Assembly (NCBI RefSeq): GCF_040403615.1
Contig: NZ_JBBAKG010000003.1
Location: forward strand, 1-64,000
Source: Haliscomenobacter sp040403615
Lineage (GTDB): Bacteria > Bacteroidota > Bacteroidia > Chitinophagales > Saprospiraceae
DNA: 64,000 nt
Direction of reading: 5' to 3'
Shown here: positions 23,778 through 32,223 of the stretch, piece by piece
Layout of the letters: every line of letters begins with the position of its first letter
How positions within the stretch are numbered: position 1 is the first letter of the stretch
Position numbers and translations under genes: made by a program
Notes under the pieces: model-generated
The model's input: only the letters and a program-made list of their open reading frames with translations
Databases searched by the model: none
Told to the model about the DNA's origin: nothing

Positions 23778-24834
23778 TGATGTAATTTTGAAATTGACCT
23801 GGAAAGTCTCGGGGAATTCGCAGACTTAACTCAGTGAGATGTTGTTGGTTATATTTACATACATTATAACACTCATTGGCAAATTGTGCAAGGTCTTGTG
23901 TGCATAAATCTTCAACAACCATTGCAATTCTTTCTAATCTGTCGGCAGAGTTGTCAATTTGATCAAATGTTTCATCTAGCAAATGACCAAATGTTTGGAA
24001 TCCCAGATTGTGCATGTCTCGATAAAAGCCCCGATTGGCCACTGCTATCCACGGGTGTGCAATGGCAATGGGCTTCCAGATCTTTTCTGTCCTGAAACTA
24101 TAAGGATAATCAAATACAGTTTCAGTGACCAGGCTAAAATATGTGTCTGAATAGGGACGAGAATTGAGATAAATTTCTCCCCAGTCATTGTTGAACAAGG
24201 TGTGCTTGGCAAATCCTGAATGCTCAAGTGCAACATTCTTTTGATAGAAATCAAATTCGTATTCGGGGGCCAGTAGTTTTAATTCATTGCCATGCGTGAC
24301 ATCTAGATTGGACCAGATGCTTTGCTCAAGCAAGTGTTCTAGTCTGCTGATTAATGCTCGTCGATGTGAGCGTGCGCGGCCATTCAAAAACAAAAACTTA
24401 TAAGGCCTGGTATCTGTCCAGGTATTTTTATACTGTTGAATGGCTGTGACATTTTCTGTGTAGTTTAGGATCTTGGGCAAGAAGTTTTCATAAAACAACA
24501 CAGGAATGTCTGGTTGCATCTCACCGCCGGCAATTATTGCTATTTTTTCTTGCCGAACCAGATCTAGGATACCCAGTGCTTCTGACTGTTTGAGCATGGT
24601 TTCCGATCCTTCGGCTGGATTACCCAGCATGGGAAAAATGTCACCTGCTTGCGCAAGTTCTTTGATTTTCTCAGCGTGTTTGTTGAACTGTTGCCGACTA
24701 AACACATACACCGCACCTGGCACAATTTCATGCTGGTCCAGATCCCAAAACCAATCAGTTATCAATCCAGAGCCTCGCAAAAGTTCTTTAACTTCACAAA
24801 ACTCATCCATTACCAATTTATGCGTTTCTGGCAT
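23758..24834 (-). CDS. TEK-motif putative glycosyltransferase 4
   Basis: 358 residues from the ATG at 24834 (MPETHKLVMDEF), which overlaps the end of radical-SAM gene E by 17 bases; the longer frame would run far into gene E and is rejected. Family block: YFSLVTETVFDYPYSFRTEK (Thr249-Glu-Lys) KIWKPIAIAHPWIAVA, then LGFQTFGHLLDETFD. The VTET-x-FRTEK pairing is also seen in copy 1 (VTETVYTGRRHHLTEK). The N-terminal half has its own conserved-looking YKFLFLNGRARSHRR segment. Confidence 0.75.
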   Translation of the reverse strand: MPETHKLVMDEFCEVKELLRGSGLITDWFWDLDQHEIVPGAVYVFSRQQFNKHAEKIKELAQAGDIFPMLGNPAEGSETMLKQSEALGILDLVRQEKIAIIAGGEMQPDIPVLFYENFLPKILNYTENVTAIQQYKNTWTDTRPYKFLFLNGRARSHRRALISRLEHLLEQSIWSNLDVTHGNELKLLAPEYEFDFYQKNVALEHSGFAKHTLFNNDWGEIYLNSRPYSDTYFSLVTETVFDYPYSFRTEKIWKPIAIAHPWIAVANRGFYRDMHNLGFQTFGHLLDETFDQIDNSADRLERIAMVVEDLCTQDLAQFANECYNVCKYNQQHLTELSLRIPRDFPGQFQNYINERFGI

Positions 24835-26221
24835 GCGACTCACATTCAGCCCACCAGGCACGCATTTCAGGAAATGTCCGTAAGAAGTCAGTGTCTCTAC
24901 GCCGGTCGTGTTCTGAAAAGAATCTATAAAAATCAGCGCGAGCAACAGAATGATCTTGAGTCTGGGCACTGCGCATCCAGGCAATGTCTCTGTCTAGTCG
25001 TGCCACTTCATAATCTTTGAATCCGTGATAGGGATTGGTATCTGTGGTCAAGTGCTGGCTCATCCAGTCCCGAACGCTTTCTAGTCGTTGAGCATAAGAT
25101 TCTGGCAGAGTCTGCAGGCTTTGCCATGCGGGCTGTCTCAGAACAGGTGTATCAAACCACACACGTTGATACGTGGTGCTATGCTTGCGGCGTAGTTCTA
25201 GTATGCCTTCTAGCAGTTGTTGTAAACTACTAACGCTCAAGTTGTTCATTGTTATAATAAACGTTAGACTGTTGTAGGAGGGAATGTCAGTTAGGTATTG
25301 ATCCACACGTGACCACACTAGATCAAAGTTCATACCGTGTCGCATGTATTCTGCTTGAGCACCCCAGCCATCTAAACTCACATACTGCATGAAATGTTCT
25401 ATACGGCCATCACAAATGGTTTGGACCGCAGTCAAGTATCGATCAAAAAGACTCTGCTTTACTGAAAAGTTTGATGTGACGTTTAGATGCAGTTTCTTTG
25501 ACGGATTCTCAATCACATGATTAAACACACGATATGTGTTCTTGTCCATTAGTGGCTCACCGCCGGTCATTCTGAAGTGTTCTAGTGTGGGATATAGTCG
25601 GGGCCACCATGCCCAAAATGCTTCTACATAAGGGTTATGCTCTCGGGCAGGAATAATGCGCCTATTCCCGGCGAAATGATCCAGGCTGTTGTGCGGAGTA
25701 ATGGTAGCATAAGGCCCCATTCTCTGTGCTTCATCGTGCCAACTGCTACTAAATTGAGGACTACAATAACTACACTTGAGATTGCAAGCGTTATTAAAAT
25801 TAACTTCAACATAACTAGGGATAATATCATCTTCGGCTCCTGTGCTATTTTTTATTTGTTCAAAGTCCACTGCGGCCCAGGGTTCCCCAGAACGATAGTG
25901 CCTGTCGCTGAGTTTGCCCTGATCTTCCATGTTCCAACAGTATGAACATTCTGCAGGACGTTCACCTGTCAACATCAATTGACGTTGTGCTTTTTTATGT
26001 GCGGTGTTATGCAATGCACTTGGATCAAACTTGATTTCCACAGGGTTAATTGCATGCAAGGGCGGATGATAGCACGAGTTATTGAGTCCTGTGGGCAAGT
26101 GCAGGCTGACCTGTTTCCATTTGGCCAGGCATAATGCAGGACCCAGTTTGTCTTTCATAAACTCTGCATCGCCTAGAAATTTTGATTTAACGTCAGTTGC
26201 GACTTCATTGCTTTTGTTCAT
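24818..26221 (-). CDS. Radical-SAM protein E (second subfamily)
   Basis: 467 residues. Cluster motif ACNLKCSYCS (Cys146, 150, 153), SAM loop FRMTGGEPLMDKNTY, and the same N-terminal Cys/His domain as D: CLAKW (Cys31), SCYHPPLH (Cys50), CSYCW (Cys92, 95). D and E align through most of their length and are clear paralogs, separated by a TEK gene. The C-terminus (FSEHDRRRDTDFLRTFPEM) matches the D end (YSQYDQRRDKDFGSTFPEL). It overlaps the SGNH gene upstream by 17 bases. Confidence 0.9.
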   Translation of the reverse strand: MNKSNEVATDVKSKFLGDAEFMKDKLGPALCLAKWKQVSLHLPTGLNNSCYHPPLHAINPVEIKFDPSALHNTAHKKAQRQLMLTGERPAECSYCWNMEDQGKLSDRHYRSGEPWAAVDFEQIKNSTGAEDDIIPSYVEVNFNNACNLKCSYCSPQFSSSWHDEAQRMGPYATITPHNSLDHFAGNRRIIPAREHNPYVEAFWAWWPRLYPTLEHFRMTGGEPLMDKNTYRVFNHVIENPSKKLHLNVTSNFSVKQSLFDRYLTAVQTICDGRIEHFMQYVSLDGWGAQAEYMRHGMNFDLVWSRVDQYLTDIPSYNSLTFIITMNNLSVSSLQQLLEGILELRRKHSTTYQRVWFDTPVLRQPAWQSLQTLPESYAQRLESVRDWMSQHLTTDTNPYHGFKDYEVARLDRDIAWMRSAQTQDHSVARADFYRFFSEHDRRRDTDFLRTFPEMRAWWAECESHARNA

Positions 26222-26906
26222 TTATCCACTTCTCTATTGTTGGTTGAAGATATTCTGCAAATTCTTTGTTGGCACGCGGCGTTGGGTGTTCATGACAAAA
26301 ATATCCATTTTCCTCCCACCAGCACCACTCTTTGATTTGTTCATCCCAGGCAAACGTTGCGGCTCGACTGGGGGTAATGCCATTGCTGTGCATGCGCCAC
26401 CCCACGTCACTGGCTCCCCACCCAAACTTAAACCACTGACTATTTAATCTTTCAGCAATCCAGCGTTGCCAACTTTCACACAACACATCAAATCCAAATG
26501 CTTGTGCTAGTAATGGATCAACATCGCTGAGCCCGCCAATAAAGGCAATGGGATTATCCACGCGACAATGTATCTCACTCATTATGTCATGATTCAATGC
26601 TGTGCGTATATCGAACATATCTTCTTTTTCAATCCATTCATGTGGGGAGGCATTTCTTATTCTACCATAATCACGTCCAGGTTCTGTCCAGACCCATATC
26701 ACTGGCACTGTGGCGGGCACACGCATGGAAATCAGTCGATCCAAGCAGGCCAAATTGCCTTGTCCCGGTGTCAAGCAGTGCTGATAGAGGCCCGGCCAAT
26801 GGTCGGCCAGTCTTTCATCACCCGGCAGTGGGTAACGATTACCTTTGTCATAATTGTCATTGGTAAATCCTTTCAGTGCCCAACTGTCTCCAGCAAAGAT
26901 GTACAT
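26205..26906 (-). CDS. SGNH/GDSL-type hydrolase or acyltransferase 2
   Basis: 233 residues. N-terminal FAGDSWALKG gives the nucleophile Ser8; GQGN (about residues 48-51) suits the Gly/Asn oxyanion positions; the C-terminal HEHPTPRANKEFAEYL supplies His207. No signal peptide, so it is cytosolic. It is unrelated at sequence level to the SGNH protein at 13624 beyond these sites. TAATG overlap with gene F and 17-base overlap with gene E. A role in adding or removing an acyl group on the glycan is inferred from context. Confidence 0.75.
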   Translation of the reverse strand: MYIFAGDSWALKGFTNDNYDKGNRYPLPGDERLADHWPGLYQHCLTPGQGNLACLDRLISMRVPATVPVIWVWTEPGRDYGRIRNASPHEWIEKEDMFDIRTALNHDIMSEIHCRVDNPIAFIGGLSDVDPLLAQAFGFDVLCESWQRWIAERLNSQWFKFGWGASDVGWRMHSNGITPSRAATFAWDEQIKEWCWWEENGYFCHEHPTPRANKEFAEYLQPTIEKWINEQKQ

Positions 26907-27769
26907 TATTTTAAATCCCGTTTTTGCATTGCAAAAATCTGGTCGCCGTGGTACTGCTCAGGACAAAAACGACATTGATCAATAGGCTGATCAAGATTGT
27001 GCAGAAACTGCTGTTTGAATGAGTCACTGTCGGTGATTTTCAACGCACGATATCTGTGCATGAGATCGAGGTCTTCCGCACTCAATGCCAGATGGTGTTG
27101 TTGGTCAAATTCGGGTAATACTGCCACAACCCCGCACTTGTACAACTCGCCGCGTATGAAATGATGACATGTTTTCATATGACAAATGTCATGTGCTTTA
27201 ACAACGTCACTTTGATGCAATGTCAGTGCCTCATCCATTTTAACAATAGCGCCTTGGTGAAACCACCAATTGTATTCTATTTTGATGCATACACCATTGG
27301 CATCAGTTACTGTCATGTACTGCTGATAAGGATTGTCAGAGTTAAAACTCACAGTGTGCGGGGCCTGAGTAAAGTCCTGCACCCGTTGTACAATTTCCTG
27401 CTTGTGTTGTTTGTTGTGTATGCCTACCCAGAGTTCAATGTTGCGATGTTTTTGCAGTATTGAATACAAGTTGTCCTGTCGATCCAGTCTAAAGCCATTG
27501 GTGATAATTCTTATTTTTTTATTGGGCCATAACTGATTAACACCCTGCACCCAGTCTATGAACGTGGGGTTGAGCAGTGGCTCGCCACCCAAGATACCAA
27601 TACTGCCAATATCAACTTGTTCAGCCCATTGTCGATATACATCGGCATAGTCGTTCCAGCGTTGATAACCTGTGAAGTTGTAGTTGTTGAAACGGTTGCA
27701 ACCTGAGCATGCTAGATTGCAGGTGTTTATTATATAAAACTCTACATAGGGTATTTTTAACTTTGACAT
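26906..27769 (-). CDS. Radical-SAM protein F (short form)
   Basis: 287 residues, the shortest of the six. The cluster motif is near the N-terminus, TCNLACSGCN (Cys17, 21, 24), the SAM loop is LGGEPLLNP, and the C-terminus has CHMKTCHHFIRGELYKCG and CRFCPEQ, which could bind an auxiliary SPASM-like cluster. It lacks the N-terminal Cys domain of A-E, so it is a separate lineage. TAATG overlap downstream and 13-base overlap with the TEK gene upstream. Confidence 0.9.
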   Translation of the reverse strand: MSKLKIPYVEFYIINTCNLACSGCNRFNNYNFTGYQRWNDYADVYRQWAEQVDIGSIGILGGEPLLNPTFIDWVQGVNQLWPNKKIRIITNGFRLDRQDNLYSILQKHRNIELWVGIHNKQHKQEIVQRVQDFTQAPHTVSFNSDNPYQQYMTVTDANGVCIKIEYNWWFHQGAIVKMDEALTLHQSDVVKAHDICHMKTCHHFIRGELYKCGVVAVLPEFDQQHHLALSAEDLDLMHRYRALKITDSDSFKQQFLHNLDQPIDQCRFCPEQYHGDQIFAMQKRDLK

Positions 27770-28734
27770 ACTGCGTACAACTGAGATTTGGTGATGGTTC
27801 TAAACAGATTGTAGTTGTGTTCTAGAGAATCTGTCATGCTTGCATACATGTTTTGTAGTTCAACTGTGGTTTTTGACGCCAAGTCTTGTAATATTGTATG
27901 TATCGCAGGTGTGTGACATGATGCGGGGTCTTGGGAATATCCTTCGTCCCAGTAGTCGAAAAATGTGCGAAATCCCAACTTCCTCAATCGAGGTATAAAG
28001 TGTTGTGGTCCTTGCACAATAAACGGAGTACGCATCAAAATGGGTCGCCATATCTTTTCATCCAGATAAAATGTGTCACCTGACCAATAGGTCAAGTTTA
28101 CTACTTCCACAAAAAAAGTTGGGTAGAGTTTGGTTATGTTTAGTGTAACAGGATTCAAGATAGGATATTCATTGATGCTGTCTTGAGTTATTGGTGACTG
28201 CTTGATTAACTCAATTGCGGCATCTATCTCCTCTGATGTGGTGCCGTTGAACATCATCTCCTCTAATCCTATAAACGATCTGTGGTATGGATCTGTTGGG
28301 TTGCAATGATATGTTTGCACAGTTTTATCTGCATGTTTTTTGTGCAAAGTACTTGCCGTGGATAATCTATGTAGGTTTCCGTGCCCGATAAAATGTCCAA
28401 AGTGTTTGATTGTGTTCCAATTCTTTTTGGTATCAGGGGTAAGGTATCTACGAGCAGAATTTATATACATTACTTGGGGCACCAATGATACATTGTATTC
28501 TGAATGATGTTCTGCTAGGTTACATGTTTGCAAAGTTATGGATTGTTTGTTGTATCCAAATCTCAAACATAAATTGTCCAATAGTGTGTATAGTCCTAGA
28601 CTGGTGGCACAAGGTCCTTCGCCGTTGGTATCTAGCAAAATTGTTGGAGAACCATTGATCATTTCGGTAACAACATCAATAATAAATTGATCGCGATTCC
28701 AAATTGTGCTGTCGCTTGTGGCAAAACTAATCAT
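27757..28734 (-). CDS. TEK-family putative glycosyltransferase 5 (variant motif DEK)
   Basis: 325 residues. The block is FYLDEKIWRPILMRTPFIVQG (Asp225-Glu-Lys) then FIPRLRKLGFRTFFDYWDEGYS, so the family Thr is replaced by Asp and KPI by RPI. The N-terminal half (TILLDTNGEGPCATS) is unique in the window. More A/T-rich than neighbouring genes. It overlaps radical-SAM F by 13 bases and the SDR-like gene by eight. This copy may have a changed specificity or may have lost activity. Confidence 0.7.
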   Translation of the reverse strand: MISFATSDSTIWNRDQFIIDVVTEMINGSPTILLDTNGEGPCATSLGLYTLLDNLCLRFGYNKQSITLQTCNLAEHHSEYNVSLVPQVMYINSARRYLTPDTKKNWNTIKHFGHFIGHGNLHRLSTASTLHKKHADKTVQTYHCNPTDPYHRSFIGLEEMMFNGTTSEEIDAAIELIKQSPITQDSINEYPILNPVTLNITKLYPTFFVEVVNLTYWSGDTFYLDEKIWRPILMRTPFIVQGPQHFIPRLRKLGFRTFFDYWDEGYSQDPASCHTPAIHTILQDLASKTTVELQNMYASMTDSLEHNYNLFRTITKSQLYAVCQS

Positions 28735-29410
28735 TTAAATATACAGCAATGGCTTCCAGAGCGTGTTCTCGAGTGATGGTATATTGTTTTTTATTTGTTA
28801 TGTTATAGTTGGCAGCATTGATATCATCCTGAACTGACAGTTCAGGATAAAATTGTGCCACAATATCTTTGTCTAGTATTGGTTCAGATACAAGATTGAT
28901 TTCTTGAATATCTTGTGCTATGACATTTTGAATATCGGCACACAAGCGATTCAATGGATAATATTGTCGTTGTGTGTTGCCTTTAATTGTATCCAAGTAC
29001 AGTCGATTTTTCAGATCCCAAAGAATATTTTTGCTTATGTTATTATCAATCAGTGTACACAAACGTACAATATGTGCCTTGGGAAAAAATTTTACTGCTT
29101 GTTCTAATCGCAACCTATTTGCCCCGTACGACGTGTTGTATGCATACTGCGTGTCTACAGTACTGATCAATACCACACGTTGAACTTGAGTTTCTTTAAG
29201 GTATTTGATGATGGTGTCAACAGACTTGGCATCATGATCAGGATTTGCGGCAGCTGCCATTCTATTGCCCGACGGTGCCGCAATGTATAGCGTATCAAAC
29301 TTTGCATCAGGCAAACGATCAATGGTTTTAGATGTATACTTTAACCCAAATTGCAAATGTTTTTTTAGTTCGCCCCCTACTAGACCTGTTGCACCAATTA
29401 GTCCAATCAT
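28727..29410 (-). CDS. Short NAD(P)-binding SDR-like protein
   Basis: 227 residues starting MIGLIGATGLVGGELKKHL, a Rossmann GxxGxxG nucleotide site. Then TLYIAAPSGNRMAA and VQRVVLISTVDTQYAYNTSYG, with Tyr but no clear YxxxK (YGANR follows), so the standard SDR catalytic lysine seems to be missing. The short length fits an atypical SDR. The ATG at 29410 has AGGAAGG seven bases upstream and TAATG overlap; a TTG at 29416 is less likely. A sugar-nucleotide substrate is probable from context only. Confidence 0.75.
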   Translation of the reverse strand: MIGLIGATGLVGGELKKHLQFGLKYTSKTIDRLPDAKFDTLYIAAPSGNRMAAAANPDHDAKSVDTIIKYLKETQVQRVVLISTVDTQYAYNTSYGANRLRLEQAVKFFPKAHIVRLCTLIDNNISKNILWDLKNRLYLDTIKGNTQRQYYPLNRLCADIQNVIAQDIQEINLVSEPILDKDIVAQFYPELSVQDDINAANYNITNKKQYTITREHALEAIAVYLND

Positions 29411-30336
29411 TACCAACCTTCCTGCTGACGTATAACATCTATTTCTCTTGTCATGATGCCACGGTTCACAAAGTTTGATCTGTAGTGATGTTTGAAGAAT
29501 TCACTTTGTTCTGCTTCCAGCATGGCCAAGGGCAAGTCCAGTGTGGTACCTAGTTCTTCTGCCACTCTATTGGCCAGCAAGCGTGGATCACTATCCTTTA
29601 CTGTGTCCCATAGTTCACGTAGTCGTTCAAAATCTTGTACCATTATGTAATCCACATTGGTCAGCATGGTCATGTATGTGCCCATTCGGCTTCCTGCAAT
29701 GCACCACATGCCGTTTTCCGCATCTGCACCCACGTTGTGCCATATGGTCAAGTTGTCCAAGTTGCGTTGATGCACACGTTTTTTGAAGTCTTGTATAGTG
29801 GGCTTGGCACCTTGATTCAAGCACATCTTTACACCTTCACGAAAGCCGGCACGCCAGGCATGGAATGGGCTTTGGTTGGGATAAGTTGTGGAGTAACAGT
29901 CATGCATGGCCCAGTATAGCGGATCAAAACAAAACTCTACCACAGTTTCGTCTCTGCCATCTGTGTTCTCGTGTGTTTTCATATTCATCACGTACTCGCG
30001 TGTCCATGAACTCAGGCCACCATTGCCGTACATGAGTCCGTTGACATGGTTACGTGCTCGCCAGCGGAACACAGCCTTTTCGTATTCAGGTGTAGGAAAA
30101 TGCAACGTTTGGTTAAAAAATGCTGAGTTGGGGATATTGTCTCCATCCACAAGGATAAATCTTTCGGTGTCAGAAGCCATGGCCGCGGCCTTATGTGCCG
30201 CATCGCTTCCACGTATATTGCTGACCCGTCGGGCCCAAGGCACCATGTTCTTAATCTTGATCCAAAATTCTTCTTGTTGTGGTTCATCATATGATAGGTA
30301 AATGCAGTCTAGGTCTGCAATGTCAATAGGATTCAT
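29410..30336 (-). CDS. 308-aa GT-A-like putative glycosyltransferase
   Basis: LDCIYLSYDEPQQEEFW at the start and RFILVDGDNIPNSAFFN, with a DGD triad in the position expected of the metal-binding DxD of GT-A transferases. YGNGGLSSW and FHAWRAGFREGVKMCL are shared with module 3 of the 607-aa protein at 8458-10281 (YGHQG and AWRTAFRECLKL), so the two are relatives; this copy keeps the acidic motif. It overlaps neighbours by one and 14 bases. The activity is inferred. Confidence 0.7.
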   Translation of the reverse strand: MNPIDIADLDCIYLSYDEPQQEEFWIKIKNMVPWARRVSNIRGSDAAHKAAAMASDTERFILVDGDNIPNSAFFNQTLHFPTPEYEKAVFRWRARNHVNGLMYGNGGLSSWTREYVMNMKTHENTDGRDETVVEFCFDPLYWAMHDCYSTTYPNQSPFHAWRAGFREGVKMCLNQGAKPTIQDFKKRVHQRNLDNLTIWHNVGADAENGMWCIAGSRMGTYMTMLTNVDYIMVQDFERLRELWDTVKDSDPRLLANRVAEELGTTLDLPLAMLEAEQSEFFKHHYRSNFVNRGIMTREIDVIRQQEGW

Positions 30337-30655
30337 ATGTTCTCATACTCCAGTGTTGGTGTGGTTCAGTTTTGTCAACTACTATGGCCACGTTGTCAGG
30401 GTGACAAGGTGTTCCTGTATCTGTAGGTGTGAGTCTGCGCACAGCAGATTTTAATTCAATCACATGACCTGCTTGCACTCGAACATTCATGGGTGCTCGA
30501 GCATAAGTTTCAGCATCAACGTCAATGTATGTACCAGGCAAATCTTCCATGCTGTAGTTTATTGGTTCGCCTGCCTCATTATAGTACAAGCGGAAAAACA
30601 CCGCCGGGGGCTCTGGCATGGCATGCAAGATTGCCCAGAATTCTTCAGCGTTCAT
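30323..30655 (-). CDS. 110-aa conserved-type small protein, unknown function
   Basis: MNAEEFWAILHAMPEPPAVFFRLYYNEAGEP, then YSMEDLPGTYIDVDAETY and NVRVQAGHVIEL. The block RLYYNEAGEPINYSMEDLPG recalls a small family in aquatic phages, unassigned. I chose the ATG at 30655, which overlaps the upstream gene by 11 bases; the upstream extension to 30691 would overlap by 47. Predicted mixed alpha/beta; function unknown. It may pair with the flanking GT-A-like proteins. Confidence 0.7.
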   Translation of the reverse strand: MNAEEFWAILHAMPEPPAVFFRLYYNEAGEPINYSMEDLPGTYIDVDAETYARAPMNVRVQAGHVIELKSAVRRLTPTDTGTPCHPDNVAIVVDKTEPHQHWSMRTYESY

Positions 30656-31430
30656 GATGCCAATTCTTAACGTTGTAATGAAATGCACCACGTTGCACGA
30701 CGGTGTTTACTCGCAGTTCATAATCGCGATATTCGCAAATTAATTCGTCCACCCAAGGATCTCGCTTGGCTGAAATAATGTGACGCTTCATGTGTATGAT
30801 AGTGGGATAACTGGCAAAGGGCATGGTGCATGTTTCAGGTCCCATAATAGTGGCCGCAATAGCATACACCACATCCGTTGATGGTTCCGCTTCGGGAAAC
30901 TTGAGCATGGCACGATACTGCGGCCAGTTTTCAAATATGTTGCGTACTGTCACAAAGAACTCCTTTGCAGTCGCACTCAGTCGCCAGTAAGTTATGGCAT
31001 TGTACACATCCGGCAAGTTGTTGGCATCAAACACCTGACGATAGTGTCTAGACTTGGCTCGTTGATCTTTCCAATCTCTACAGCCGGTTGATACTACTAT
31101 GTCGCGATGACGCAAAAGGTTCCACCAATTATCAATCGGGCTGGTGATCAACATGTCTGCTTCTAGTTTGATTGTTTCACGGAATGGTGTAGCGTCGAAT
31201 ACTTGCCAGTCATTGGCATAGGGATTTGCAGTATCAATGGCAAACGGAAACTCACGCACATGATCAAACAGATGGTCCGGCTCACAGGCGTGATTGGTCA
31301 GCAGGCAGATTCTGGCATTAGGGTGCCAGTACTTGATGGTCTTGGCCAAGGTTTCACTGCAATTTACATAGTCTGTGTTGGCAGTATTAGTTGCTACTAT
31401 TAGATAGCCTTGTTCCTCAACAGGTTTCAA
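30645..31430 (-). CDS. GT-A-like putative glycosyltransferase (261 aa)
   Basis: Starts with GYLIVATNTANTDYVNC and ARICLLTNHACEPD, a Rossmann-like beginning of GT8-like enzymes, then ETIKLEADMLITSPIDNWW with the acidic metal-site position occupied by EAD. STDVVYAIAATIMG and IHMKRH follow. A nucleotide-sugar transferase is the best reading; the sequence is distant from named families, so acceptor and donor are unknown. It overlaps both neighbours (14 and 11 bases). Confidence 0.65.
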   Translation of the reverse strand: MKPVEEQGYLIVATNTANTDYVNCSETLAKTIKYWHPNARICLLTNHACEPDHLFDHVREFPFAIDTANPYANDWQVFDATPFRETIKLEADMLITSPIDNWWNLLRHRDIVVSTGCRDWKDQRAKSRHYRQVFDANNLPDVYNAITYWRLSATAKEFFVTVRNIFENWPQYRAMLKFPEAEPSTDVVYAIAATIMGPETCTMPFASYPTIIHMKRHIISAKRDPWVDELICEYRDYELRVNTVVQRGAFHYNVKNWHHER

Positions 31431-32223
31431 TTATTTTCTCCAAATGTTGTTTGCCCATGGCATGAAAGTCTTGATTTCTTATTGTGGTCCAGCGAGGTCG
31501 TTTGTTTTGATCCTGATAATCTATTCTGTAGCAATCTTTGCTGGTTCTGGTTACGGTGTGTTCCGGAGTCACGCTTGCCAAGTTCCAGGGTATGCTCGGA
31601 TATTCTAGTGTTTGCCCGTTTACAATATTTAATGCTATGCTCAGTGCATGATCATTGCGATAGGTAGAACTCACAATCTGATACAAATCTTTGTAGTGTC
31701 GCCAGTTGGCACGAATCATTTGCATACACTCAAATATCAATCGAGCATGAGTACTCTTCTGAAACATCATCACTGTAGCCCATGACATGGGCATGTTATA
31801 TTCACCGTAGTGATTTAGGCCTGCGAAATCACCAACCCCAGTAATATCATACGCACCAGCATGTGCCAAAAACTCCTGATTGCTGTCAAGCAGAGTCTTT
31901 AATTGATCACTGGCCACCACATAGTCAGCATCCAGTACTAGGGTTTGATCCCAAGGGGAAAGAGTATAGGCGTCAGTTCTACCTGCGTTGTGCCACGTAA
32001 CAGTCGCTTGATAATCCTCAAACCAACGTATTCCCCCTGCAGATGCAGTTGCCGAAATAACTTGATCAAATCCTCTGAGTCGCTGGTCTCTAGGGTTGAC
32101 GTCTGTAACAACAGCAGTGGGAATGTTGAGCCACCTACGAATGTTTCTAGCACTCCACTCAGCCATAGCAACGTAGTTGGTTTGTTCATTGTCAAAAGCA
32201 AATATCAGTGCGCCTGTGGTCAT
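31417..32223 (-). CDS. GT-A-like putative glycosyltransferase (268 aa)
   Basis: MTTGALIFAFDNEQTNYVAMAEW at the N-terminus, PTAVVTDV, and the DxD motif in TLVLDADYVVASD. GEYNMPMSWATVMMFQKS and NDHALSIALNIVNG follow, then FHAMGKQHLEKI. It is a relative of the adjacent 261-aa protein in layout. The ATG at 32223 overlaps the previous gene as ATGA; the open frame runs upstream to 32412 but overlaps that gene and is rejected. Sugar substrate unknown. Confidence 0.7.
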   Translation of the reverse strand: MTTGALIFAFDNEQTNYVAMAEWSARNIRRWLNIPTAVVTDVNPRDQRLRGFDQVISATASAGGIRWFEDYQATVTWHNAGRTDAYTLSPWDQTLVLDADYVVASDQLKTLLDSNQEFLAHAGAYDITGVGDFAGLNHYGEYNMPMSWATVMMFQKSTHARLIFECMQMIRANWRHYKDLYQIVSSTYRNDHALSIALNIVNGQTLEYPSIPWNLASVTPEHTVTRTSKDCYRIDYQDQNKRPRWTTIRNQDFHAMGKQHLEKIIETC

